From assembly GCA_049324875.1 (NCBI GenBank), contig JBMONC010000046.1, positions 24,536-88,535 on the forward strand: DNA of 64,000 bases, written 5' to 3'. This stretch comes from JAWLHU01 sp049324875. Its GTDB lineage: Bacteria > Bacillota > Sulfobacillia > Symbiobacteriales > Symbiobacteriaceae. Position 1 is the first letter of the stretch, and each line of letters opens with the position of its first letter. The position numbers were made by a program, and so were the translations under genes. Below are positions 1 through 8,489 of this stretch, one piece after another. The notes under the pieces were generated by a model that was not told the origin of the DNA, ran no database searches, and was given only the letters and a program-made list of their open reading frames with translations.

Positions 1-73
1 ACGAGGGACCAAGCTCTTCGTCCCGCCCCCGACCGGTCATCCGGGAACCATCCGCTTGCGCAAGGACGTCTAA
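1..73 (+). CDS. C-terminal end of an unidentified protein (partial)
   Basis: An open frame enters from the left edge and ends with TAA at 71-73. It gives about 23 residues ending TIRLRKDV. The next gene starts 34 bases later on the same strand, so the two may be co-transcribed. The fragment is too short to name. Confidence 0.45.
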   Translation, partial: RGTKLFVPPPTGHPGTIRLRKDV

Positions 74-106
74 AGGGCTGAACGACTGAGATGGGGGGCG
101 TTGCGG

Positions 107-1423
107 ATGCGCAGGGAGCGGCTGAAGCGTTGGGGGCTCGCCCTCCTGCTCACCCTGCTGGCCGCGGGGTGCGCAGGTCCGGCGGCGGCTCCGGGCTTCA
201 GGTTCGAGGGGCTGGACCGCCTGGCCGTGCTGCGGGATGACCGCCTGCTGGTCCTCGACGAGGAGAGCGACGCCCCCCGGGAGGTGGCCCGGCTGGAGGC
301 GGCCGGTGGGCTCGCCTGGTCAGCGGATGGGGCATGGCTCGCCCTCCGGCAATCGGATGCGGAGGGGGATCGCCTGCTCCTGGTGGAGGCGGCCACCGGC
401 AGGACCCGGGAGCTGACCGGCCTCCCCGGCCGCCTCCTCTCCTATGCCTGGGCGCCGGCGGGGAACGCTCTTGCCGTCAGCGTGGCGGCAGGGGAGCCGG
501 CCGACCCGGCGATCCCCCGGGGCGGCGGGGTCTACCTGATCGAGGACCCGGCCCAGATGAGGCCGCGGCTGCTCGCCGAGACCGAGACCGGGGCGGGGGG
601 ACTGCGCTGGTCGCCGGATGGGAGCCGAATCGCCTGGAGCCGGACCCTCCCCTACGGCCAAGCGGAGCAGCGCAGCGACGCCCTCGAGGTGGTCGCCGTC
701 GATCCGGCGGGTCCAGCCCTATGGCAGCATGTCGCCGAGGGGGCGGGGATCAACCTGGCGGGCTGGTGGCCCGACGGCCGGGGGCTCCTCTTCTGGACCC
801 GGCCGGTCCACTGCAACTCCTGCGCCGCCGACGGCCTCCCGCTCCGCTCCATCGCCCTGGAGACGAAGGCGGTGGTCGACCTGCCCGCCACCCTGCTCAC
901 CCCCCGCTGGCTCTCCCCGGTTCCGGGCCAGAACCAGTTGCTCCTGGTGCAGGGGGGCGGCCGGGTCCTCTGGGACGAGAAGGGGCTGGCGCTCTGCGAG
1001 GTGGGGCGGTCCACCTGCCGCACCCTGCCGCAGCCGGAGGATTCGGTCAGCCTTGACCCGGCGCTCTCCCCCGACGGCAGCCAAATCGCCTTCGTCCGGG
1101 CACAGCGGCGGCCGGGGGAGTGGGGCTTTGCCTCCGAGGAGGCGGTGCAGGGGTGGGTGGAGAGCCGGAGCCTCTGGCTGATCCGCCCCGACGGCACCGG
1201 GGCCCGGCAGATCAGCGCCGCCGGCGGCGGGATCTACGCCCCCGCCTGGTCGGGGGATGGGCGTCACCTGCTCTACATCAAGGATGGCGCCCTCTGGGCG
1301 CTGGATCTCGAGGCGGAGTCGGTCCGGCGGGTGATTGAGCTGGACTGGCCGGAGAACCGGTTCGGATCCTATGGGCAGATCGCCCTCTGGTCCCACCGGC
1401 TCGCCTGGCACCGGCCACGCTGA
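107..1423 (+). CDS. Secreted lipoprotein with TolB/PD40-type beta-propeller repeats
   Basis: This 438-residue protein has a short basic N-terminus, a hydrophobic segment and the lipobox LLAAGC, so it should be lipid-anchored outside the membrane. The body carries propeller-blade motifs typical of TolB-like/PD40 repeats: SADGAWLAL, SPDGSRIAW, SPDGSQIAF and SGDGRHLLY. ATG at 107 was chosen over an in-frame TTG at 101 because the G-rich ribosome site at 92-98 is then better spaced. A CxxC pair (HCNSC) lies mid-protein. Such propellers usually bind proteins or sense ligands. The specific role is unknown, and nothing suggests catalysis. Confidence 0.75.
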   Translation: MRRERLKRWGLALLLTLLAAGCAGPAAAPGFRFEGLDRLAVLRDDRLLVLDEESDAPREVARLEAAGGLAWSADGAWLALRQSDAEGDRLLLVEAATGRTRELTGLPGRLLSYAWAPAGNALAVSVAAGEPADPAIPRGGGVYLIEDPAQMRPRLLAETETGAGGLRWSPDGSRIAWSRTLPYGQAEQRSDALEVVAVDPAGPALWQHVAEGAGINLAGWWPDGRGLLFWTRPVHCNSCAADGLPLRSIALETKAVVDLPATLLTPRWLSPVPGQNQLLLVQGGGRVLWDEKGLALCEVGRSTCRTLPQPEDSVSLDPALSPDGSQIAFVRAQRRPGEWGFASEEAVQGWVESRSLWLIRPDGTGARQISAAGGGIYAPAWSGDGRHLLYIKDGALWALDLEAESVRRVIELDWPENRFGSYGQIALWSHRLAWHRPR

Positions 1424-1544
1424 TCTCCAGGCCTCCTGCGGGGACCGGAGGGACGTGCCTATTCGCCACCCGGGGGAATGAGTGACTGGATCGGCCAAAC
1501 CGGGGGAGGGCGGTTCGGTATAGACTTGGTCGAAGCGGTCAAGA

Positions 1545-1578
1545 ATAGAAAACGGCCCGGTGATCATGCACCAGGCCG
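1545..1578 (-). terminator. Rho-independent terminator of the small-peptide unit
   Basis: The arms at 1553-1562 and 1569-1578 form a 10-bp stem with one mismatch and a 6-base loop. On the minus strand the stem is followed by TTTTCTAT. It lies about 50 bases downstream of the 25-residue ORF ending at 1627 and supports a real minus-strand transcript. Confidence 0.65.
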
Positions 1579-1604
1579 GGCGGCACCGTTGGATGTTCAC
1601 TTGC

Positions 1605-1626
1605 GGGTTAGGTTCACTCCTAACCC
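1605..1626 (-). other. 8-bp hairpin just after the small-peptide stop codon
   Basis: GGGTTAGG (1605-1612) and CCTAACCC (1619-1626) are perfect inverted repeats around a 6-base loop. They abut the stop codon of the 25-residue ORF. No T-run follows on the minus strand, so this may be a stability or processing hairpin rather than a second terminator. Confidence 0.4.
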
Positions 1627-1704
1627 TTACAAGTTAAGGGAGAGGAGCTTCAGCAGGAGCCCTAGAAGAACAAGCCAAAAGACCCGTTCATCCAGTTTGC
1701 TCAT
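1627..1704 (-). CDS. 25-residue hydrophobic peptide (candidate membrane peptide or type I toxin)
   Basis: This ORF is too short for most gene callers. It starts ATG at 1704 and ends TAA at 1627. It has a charged N-terminus (MSKLDER) followed by one hydrophobic stretch, FWLVLLGLLLKLL, long enough to cross a membrane. A very strong ribosome site, GGAAGGGGGTGA, lies just upstream. A small hairpin and a T-tailed terminator follow it. These flanking signals are the main reason to believe it is translated. Charged-plus-hydrophobic peptides of this size include type I toxins and small membrane regulators. I do not recognise a family. Confidence 0.5.
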   Translation of the reverse strand: MSKLDERVFWLVLLGLLLKLLSLNL

Positions 1705-1708
1705 GCGT

Positions 1709-1945
1709 TCACCCCCTTCCAATCAACGAGGCGCCGCCACTTACATATACGGACGAACCCATCGCCCCGTTCGATGGGTTCGTCCTGTTTCTCGTTCCCC
1801 CGACGAAGACCGGCTCGCCCTCCCCAACTCCCCGGCCGCCACGGGCCCGGTAGACCACGGACCGGGCCACATCCCCCTGCTCCTCGGTCGACCAGCGGAT
1901 GTAGACCGCTGCCTTCCGCTTGTCCGCACACGCGGTGTTGTTCAT
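1709..1945 (-). pseudogene. Serine-recombinase N-terminal fragment
   Basis: The frame holds KRKAAVYIRWSTEEQG, which matches the N-terminal nucleophile motif of large serine recombinases (xxVYxRxSTxxQ, with the catalytic serine in WST). After this block the sequence stops looking like a recombinase and ends after 78 codons. The rest of the resolvase fold, the recombinase domain and the zinc ribbon are all absent. It is most likely a decayed or truncated remnant. Its end overlaps the ribosome site of the 25-residue peptide gene. A second frame of similar length ends in an ATGA overlap with that gene, so a frameshift inside this stretch is possible. Confidence 0.5.
1751..1785. repeat. Perfect 14-bp inverted repeat
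   Basis: GGACGAACCCATCG at 1751-1764 is the exact reverse complement of 1772-1785, with a 7-base loop. It lies inside the recombinase remnant. The plus-strand sequence after it is only moderately T-rich (TGTTTCTCGTT), so it could be a plus-strand terminator or a mobile-element arm. Confidence 0.45.
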
Positions 1946-2006
1946 CGGCGCCGCCTCCCGCCATCATGGTGTGCGATGGCAGACCGATCTGTCCATGCTC
2001 CGCACG

Positions 2007-2082
2007 GCCGCGCACTTCCGCGCACGGGCCGCGCACAGCCGCGCACTGGCCGCGCACAGCCGCGCACCGGCTGCGCACAGCC
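2007..2082. repeat. Short GC-rich tandem repeat, 21-bp period
   Basis: Units start at 2026, 2047 and 2068 and differ by a few bases. Each consists of two CCGCGCAC-type half-units. Related half-units extend upstream to about 2007. No reading frame through it looks protein-like. Confidence 0.6.
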
Positions 2083-2146
2083 TCCGCAGCGCCTTCGCCT
2101 CGATCTGCCGGACCGGTCACGGGTGACGCCGAAGACGTGGCCCACC
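2083..2146 (-). pseudogene. 64-bp broken copy of rpoD region 4.2
   Basis: This segment matches rpoD at 3449-3513 almost base for base. The first 30 bases and the last 30 are identical, with a few substitutions and a one-base deletion at about 2113-2117. On the minus strand it reads GHVFGVTR, the helix-turn-helix start of sigma region 4, then loses frame. It lies about 1.37 kb from the intact copy, in the same orientation, beside the recombinase remnant and tandem repeats. Confidence 0.8.
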
Positions 2147-2219
2147 GGCAGGATGGCCCTTCGGATGGCCCTTCAGACGGCCCGTCGGCGTGGTTGCGAA
2201 CTGTGTGTAACCAATTAGA

Positions 2220-2248
2220 TTGAGATATTCAAGAGATCATACCATAAT
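2220..2248 (+). promoter_or_regulatory. Candidate sigma-A promoter for the exported protein gene
   Basis: TTGAGA (2220-2225), a 17-base spacer and CATAAT (2243-2248) sit in an AT-rich island (about 2207-2300) that stands out from the GC-rich surroundings. The gene starts at 2424, leaving a leader of about 170 bases with no structure I could recognise. Confidence 0.4.
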
Positions 2249-2423
2249 TTCATTATAAATCATGTGGTGAAACGTGTGAGTGATGCATTTGATGCGTGGC
2301 ACAGTCTAACGGAGACCTCTGGATTCCAGCTCATGTACGTCGTCCCAGGGCAGTGAGTTGGAGTTCGGGTGGCGATGATGCTGACTCCCGCCAGGCCTCG
2401 ATCATTCAGGAGGGGGTGATGAG

Positions 2424-3335
2424 ATGAGACGATGCCACATCGTGATTCTGATTCTCTTCCTGCTCGCCGCTCTTGCTCCGACCGCCTCTGCCAACGGGAT
2501 GCCCGTCACCCTGAAGACCTCTCCTGCCTGGATGGCTGTTCCCGACCCGGATACAAAGGTCGGCGTACGCTCAGAGCGTCTCACCGTCGACTTCCGGGGG
2601 GCCGCATTTAACCCAAACATCTACGGCCCCTGGGTAACCGCCGTCTATACCCTGGAGAACCCTGAGGACCAGCCCCAGTCGGTCGTGGTGGCGTTCCTGT
2701 ATCTGAAGAACATCATGGACCTGGCGGTCTCCTGGGAGGGGACTCCAGTCAAGCTCCTCACCACGGAGGAAGCTCCCCCTGAGTGGCCGTCCGAGGGTAT
2801 TCCCGAGGAGGACAGGCCTGCCAGCATGGCCTGGCTCAACCCGGAAAGCGGACAGGTGTACGCCCGGCAGACGGTGCCGCCCGAAGGACACCATGCGGTA
2901 TTGATTCCCCTCACAGTTCCGCCAGGGGCGCAAGGGGAGTTATCTGTACGCTTTCGACAGACCATCACCGGGTGTGACGCCTGTACTTCCCGGCGACCAT
3001 TCCTTCACTACAGCTACCTTCTCTCCCCGGCCAAGTTCTGGCCGTCCTTCGGTGACCTGGAAATCACGGTCATCCCGCCACCCGGGTACGCCTTCGCCTC
3101 CGAGCCCAGGCTGCCCATACAGGAGGAGATTGACGGGACCCTTGCCTACCGCGGCCGCTTCTCCACCCTACCGGAAGGCGACTTCCATTACTCCATCCGG
3201 CGAGCCTCCAGCGGTGGACCCCGCCTGACGTGGGGTCAGATCCTCAGGGGCGCCCTGGTAGGCGCACTTGCCATCACCTGGTTCATCCTCCTCATCTACA
3301 AGCTGCAGCAGATTCGCAGCGAGAGCTCTGCCTGA
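2424..3335 (+). CDS. Exported, C-terminally membrane-anchored protein of unknown function
   Basis: The protein has 303 residues. It has a signal peptide (about 1-23, ending ASA), a large extracellular domain and a C-terminal transmembrane helix (GALVGALAITWFILLIYKL) followed by a short basic tail. It resembles DUF4424-like exported proteins in layout only. That is a family impression, not a confirmed match. A possible disulfide pair lies in CDAC at about residue 187. GGAGGGGGTGAT before the ATG fixes the start. The gene sits between the rpoD fragment and intact rpoD, so it may have arrived with that rearrangement. It converges on rpoD. Confidence 0.6.
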   Translation: MRRCHIVILILFLLAALAPTASANGMPVTLKTSPAWMAVPDPDTKVGVRSERLTVDFRGAAFNPNIYGPWVTAVYTLENPEDQPQSVVVAFLYLKNIMDLAVSWEGTPVKLLTTEEAPPEWPSEGIPEEDRPASMAWLNPESGQVYARQTVPPEGHHAVLIPLTVPPGAQGELSVRFRQTITGCDACTSRRPFLHYSYLLSPAKFWPSFGDLEITVIPPPGYAFASEPRLPIQEEIDGTLAYRGRFSTLPEGDFHYSIRRASSGGPRLTWGQILRGALVGALAITWFILLIYKLQQIRSESSA

Positions 3336-3365
3336 CCCGGCAGACGCCCCGCCCCCCGTGCAGAC

Positions 3366-3391
3366 GAAAAGGCCGCCCATCACGGGCGGCC
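3366..3391 (-). terminator. rpoD terminator
   Basis: GGCCGCCC at 3371-3378 pairs with 3384-3391 around a 5-base loop. On the minus strand it is followed by TTTTC. It sits 8 bases past the rpoD stop and may also stop the convergent gene. Confidence 0.75.
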
Positions 3392-3398
3392 TCCTGCA

Positions 3399-4529
<1,131 letters not shown>

Positions 4530-4556
4530 GATGACTACCCCCCTTCCGCACCCGCC

Positions 4557-6542
4557 TCAGGACTTGGACGGCTTATCTCGCTTCACGAGCTCCATATACT
4601 CTAGCACGATGGCAGGATCCACCTTTTGTCGGGCCGCCTCGGCGGCTTTGATCTGGTTGAACAACTCGTCGCGTCTCCTCGAATCTCTATGCTTCCTTAT
4701 CTTCTCGATGCAGTCTGCGGCTTCCTTTTCCGAATCACTGGACGGCACAGGTTTTGCCACCATTTCCGTCAGCAGAAGCCGGGCATCGGGGTCCGAGAGG
4801 CGATCCAGCACACGTGTGACGATCGAGCCGCCTGCGAAGGGATCCGGTTCCAGGCAGACCGGCCGAACCGCCAGGAAGATCTGCTGGTGAAGCGGATCCT
4901 CGAAGGGCACGGCGCCCAGCTCCCCTTCGATCCGCCGCAGCACGCCGGGGTTCTGCATCACCAACAGGAGCAGCAGCCGCTCCGCCCGATGGGCCAGCTG
5001 GGCCGGGGTGACCGGGGTCTGCACCGAGACCGGGCGCTGCCGGGGCGGGTCGGTTCGCACCCCGCCGCCGGGCCGCTGGTAGCCGTGGGGCTGCCGCTGG
5101 AAGGAGGGCTCGCCCCCCCGCCGGGCCTCCGAGGTGCCCGGGCCTTGTGCCTGTAGGTCCTCGGGCACAGGCTCCCCTGATTCCTTCCTATTATTCCTGG
5201 AATCTGGCTGGTTATGCTGGAAACCCTCACGAAGCAGCCGATTCATCTGACGGTCAATCGCCATCTTGAGATCCGGCTTCGCCAGCGGGTTGCCACCGGC
5301 CAGCCGGTCGGCCACCTGATCCACGTAGGCCTCCCGCAGGACCTCGTCGGTCACGTCCGCCAGGACCCGGGCCACCGCCTCCAGCACCCGGGCCTTCGCC
5401 TCAGGCGTCTGCCCCAAGTGCTTGGCCATGGCGTTCCGGAGCTTGAACTCGATCAGGGGGATCGCATCGGCGATGCACTGCTCAAAGGCGGCCACGCCGT
5501 GGGCTCGGATGTACTCATCCGGATCCTTCCCGTCGGGAATCTGGAGCACCCGGACGTCGCAGCCGGTGTCGTAGAGCTTCTCCAGCCCCCGGATCGTCGC
5601 CATCTGGCCCGCCACGTCCATGTCGAAGGCGACGATCGCCTGGCTGGCCTGCTGGCGGATCACCCGGCACTGCTCATCGGTCAGCGCCGTACCTAACGGG
5701 GCCACCACATTCTGGATCCCGTATTGATGGGGCATGATGACATCCATGTATCCTTCTACAAGGATAGCCTGATTCCTGGCGCGAATCGCCTCTTTGGCCT
5801 GGTCCATTCCAAAGAGCACGTGGCGCTTGGTGAAGAGCGGGGTGTCGGCGGTGTTCTTGTACTTGGCCCCCTGCCCCTCCAGAATGCGGCCGCCGAAGCC
5901 GATCACCCGGCCGGAGAGGTCGGCGATCGGGAAGATGACCCGGTCGAAGAAGACGTCGGTGTAGCCCGAGCCCTCCCGCCGGGGCAGGATCAGCCCGGCC
6001 TTCTGCAGCACCTCCGGCGGGAAGCGGCCGCGCAGGGAGCGGTAGAGCGCCCCCCTGCCCGGGGCCCACCCGAGCCGGAACCGGCGGATCGTCTCCTCGG
6101 TGAGGCCGCGGCCCAGCAGGTAGTCGAGCCCCGGCTTGCCGGCCTCGGTGAAGAGCTGGTGGTGGTAGAACCGGGCGGCCAGATCCAGCGCGTCGTAGAG
6201 CGCCCGGCGCTCCCGGTAGGCCTGCTCCTCCTCGGGGGTCCGCTCCTCCTTCGGCAGCGGCACCCGGGCCCGTTTGGCCAGGTGGACGATCGCCTCGTAG
6301 AAGGTCATGTGCTCCTGCTGCTGGACGAAGGTGAAGACGTCGCCGCTCGCCTTGCAGCCAAAGCAGTGGTAGAACTGCTGGTCCGGGATCACATGGAAGG
6401 AGGGGGTCTTCTCGCTGTGGAACGGGCAGAGCCCTACGTACCGGTTGCCCCGTCGCTCCAGTTTGACGTAGGACGAGATCACCTCAACGATGTCGTTCTT
6501 GGCACGAACCTCGTCTTTGAACGCCTGGTCGAACTGGGCCAC
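4557..6542 (-). CDS. dnaG: DNA primase (DnaG)
   Basis: This 661-residue enzyme makes RNA primers at the replication fork. The N-terminal zinc finger has Cys39, His42, Cys60 and Cys63 (CPFH...CFGC). The primase core and TOPRIM domain include VEGYMDV and an acidic FDMDVAG motif, where many homologues have FDGD. The C-terminal region after about residue 430 has a long low-complexity linker rich in Gly, Arg, Pro and Gln before the helicase-binding domain. GTG at 6542 follows the ribosome site GGGGTGGTG. It is first of the dnaG-rpoD pair. Confidence 0.95.
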   Translation of the reverse strand: MAQFDQAFKDEVRAKNDIVEVISSYVKLERRGNRYVGLCPFHSEKTPSFHVIPDQQFYHCFGCKASGDVFTFVQQQEHMTFYEAIVHLAKRARVPLPKEERTPEEEQAYRERRALYDALDLAARFYHHQLFTEAGKPGLDYLLGRGLTEETIRRFRLGWAPGRGALYRSLRGRFPPEVLQKAGLILPRREGSGYTDVFFDRVIFPIADLSGRVIGFGGRILEGQGAKYKNTADTPLFTKRHVLFGMDQAKEAIRARNQAILVEGYMDVIMPHQYGIQNVVAPLGTALTDEQCRVIRQQASQAIVAFDMDVAGQMATIRGLEKLYDTGCDVRVLQIPDGKDPDEYIRAHGVAAFEQCIADAIPLIEFKLRNAMAKHLGQTPEAKARVLEAVARVLADVTDEVLREAYVDQVADRLAGGNPLAKPDLKMAIDRQMNRLLREGFQHNQPDSRNNRKESGEPVPEDLQAQGPGTSEARRGGEPSFQRQPHGYQRPGGGVRTDPPRQRPVSVQTPVTPAQLAHRAERLLLLLVMQNPGVLRRIEGELGAVPFEDPLHQQIFLAVRPVCLEPDPFAGGSIVTRVLDRLSDPDARLLLTEMVAKPVPSSDSEKEAADCIEKIRKHRDSRRRDELFNQIKAAEAARQKVDPAIVLEYMELVKRDKPSKS

Positions 6543-6778
6543 CGATCACCACCCCGTCATTTCTGCATCTGCAATAGAAAACCCCTCAAATCCACCGGAG
6601 ATGTGCAGACGGCGGCGAGGGTTCCGTTTCGTCTCTTTCCCTTCTACAACATCTACATGGATTCCTTCCGTATGTTCACCCAGTCACGAGGGATCGGGCG
6701 CGCGCCCTAGCGCGGTTGGGTGCGAAACCGGAAATTGGACGGCGCGGGAGCACCAACGGTTCAGAGGAATTCGGGTCA

Positions 6779-6807
6779 AATCTATACATGTAACAATGAC
6801 GTAGCAA
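6779..6807 (-). promoter_or_regulatory. Candidate dnaG-rpoD promoter
   Basis: On the minus strand, TTGCTA (6807-6802), a 17-base spacer and TAGATT (6784-6779) lie about 240 bases before dnaG. The region 6543-6890 holds no convincing gene. Besides this promoter it contains only the hairpin at 6846-6877. Confidence 0.35.
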
Positions 6808-6845
6808 ACCCATGGGGGAGATACGGCCCGGCCCCGGGGAGAAGC

Positions 6846-6877
6846 GGGCTGCCCACCCCCGAGGAGGTGGGCAGCCC
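6846..6877 (-). terminator. Hairpin ending the surface-protein operon
   Basis: GGGCTGCCCACC (6846-6857) pairs perfectly with 6866-6877. It follows the last stop codon of the operon by 13 bases. Only a weak pyrimidine tract follows on the minus strand, so termination efficiency is uncertain. Confidence 0.5.
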
Positions 6878-6890
6878 ATCTTCAGCCGCC

Positions 6891-8489
6891 CTACAGTTCC
6901 AGGACCTTTACCAGCCGGGCCAGCATGGTGACCGCCTCCGCCCGGGTGGTGGTGTTCGCAGGCCGGAAGGAGACGTCCTCATAGCCAGTGATCAGCCCGA
7001 ACCCGGCGGCGGTCGCCACATGCTCCCGGGCCCAGTCGGGGATCTGGTCGGCGTCGGTGAAGACCGGTCCGCCGGCGACGCCCCCCTTCCCGGCATAAGC
7101 CAGGGCCCGGCTGAGAATCACCGCCACCTCCGCCCGGGTGATCGGCGCGTTGGGGTCGAAGGCCCCGTTGCTCCGCCCCGTGAGGATCCCCGCCTCTGCG
7201 GCGGCCCCCACCGCCCCCGCCGCCCAATCCGGGATGGACTCGGCGTCGGTGAAGGGGAGGGTCGTCCCCTGGAAGTCCAACTGGAGCACCCGAGCGACCA
7301 TCACCGCGAACTCCACCCGGACCACCCGGGCCTCCGGGCGGAAGGTGCCGTCCTCGTAGCCGGTCACCACGCCCAGCCCGACCATCTGCTCCACGGAGGC
7401 TGCGGCCCAGTGGCCCTCGGTGTCCCGGAAGCTGTTCTTCCTCCCGCCGCCGGTCTGGTACGCCACCACCGCCTCCCGGGAGGCGAGGCCGTCGACGGAG
7501 ACGTAGAGCCTGTTCTCCCCCTTCAGCAGCGAGGCCTGGAGCTGGAACTGACCGCCGGCATCCACCGTGCCGGTGCCCTGGGCGGCACCGTTCACCACCA
7601 GCGTCACCGGACGGCCGGGGGAGCCCCGGCCGGTGACCGTCAGGGCGGCCCTGTCGGTGGTGGACGGGAGGGCGTCCAGCGTGGGGCCGCTGCCCAGCAG
7701 GACGGCGAAGAGGGTCAGGTGGTCAACCTGTACCGAGATGGTATGGTTGTCGGTGTCGACGGTGCCGCCCAGCTCCACCCAGACCTCTGCGGCCGGATCA
7801 TAGTAGAAGATGCGCAGCTGGGCGGGATCGGGGACCTCCGCCGGGTCGTAGGTGAAGGTGAGGGTGATGCTCCGCTGCAGCTGGGTGACCGCCTCCCCCT
7901 CCGGGACGGTGAAGGCGCTGACCTCCACCACGGAGAGGAGCCCGGCGGCGGTGTCGGCCTGGACCAGGGCCGGGTTGGTCCCGGGGACCTGCACGATCAG
8001 CTCGATGCTCTCCGAGACCGCCCCGTTGGGCAGGCTGACTGTCAGGAAGCCGCTGGTGACCGTGGTCGACCGGTTCGGTTCCACCTGCTGCTTCTTGGAA
8101 TCGGCGGGCCTGGGCACCCGGGTGACGGTCACCGTCGCCGTGGCGGTGTTGCCCGCCGCGTCGGTGGCGGTGGCCCGGAAGGTGTTCTCGCCCAGGATCA
8201 GCTTCACCTTCAGGGTCGTGCTCTCCTGGTCCTGGATCGTCACCGTGGCCCCCGGCTCGCTGGTGGCGGAGAGCGTCACGAACCGGTCGGATGTCTCGGT
8301 CGCAGAGGCGGTCAGGGTGAGCGCCGGCGCCACCGTGTCCCGGGTGACGGTGATCGAATCGGAGGCGGTGCCGGAGAGGGCCTCGATCAGGTTGGGCCCC
8401 TCCTGCAGCGCCACCTCCAGGCTGAAGTGGCCCTGCTCGTCGGCCTGCAGGGTGACCCCGTTGATCAGGACGAAGGCGGAGGGGTTGGT
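6891..8489 (-). pseudogene. In-frame 3' part of the giant surface protein: Ig-like domains and three SLH repeats
   Basis: This reads in the same frame as the upstream ORF, right after its TAG at 8490-8492. It opens with the second half of a glucodextranase-B/Ig-like domain (VLINGVTLQADEQGHFSLEV) that the stop codon splits. More Ig-like modules follow. The C-terminus has three S-layer-homology repeats beginning FRDTEGHWAA, FTDAESIPDWAA and FTDADQIPDWAR, with TGYEDGTFRP-type motifs. SLH repeats bind pyruvylated cell-wall polymers, so this part would anchor the protein. Without readthrough or internal initiation (ATG at 8414 has no convincing ribosome site) it is not made. Confidence 0.8.

Noticed and set aside
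2007..2082. Possible CRISPR-like array
   Set aside because: Units are contiguous 21-bp tandem copies with no unique spacers.
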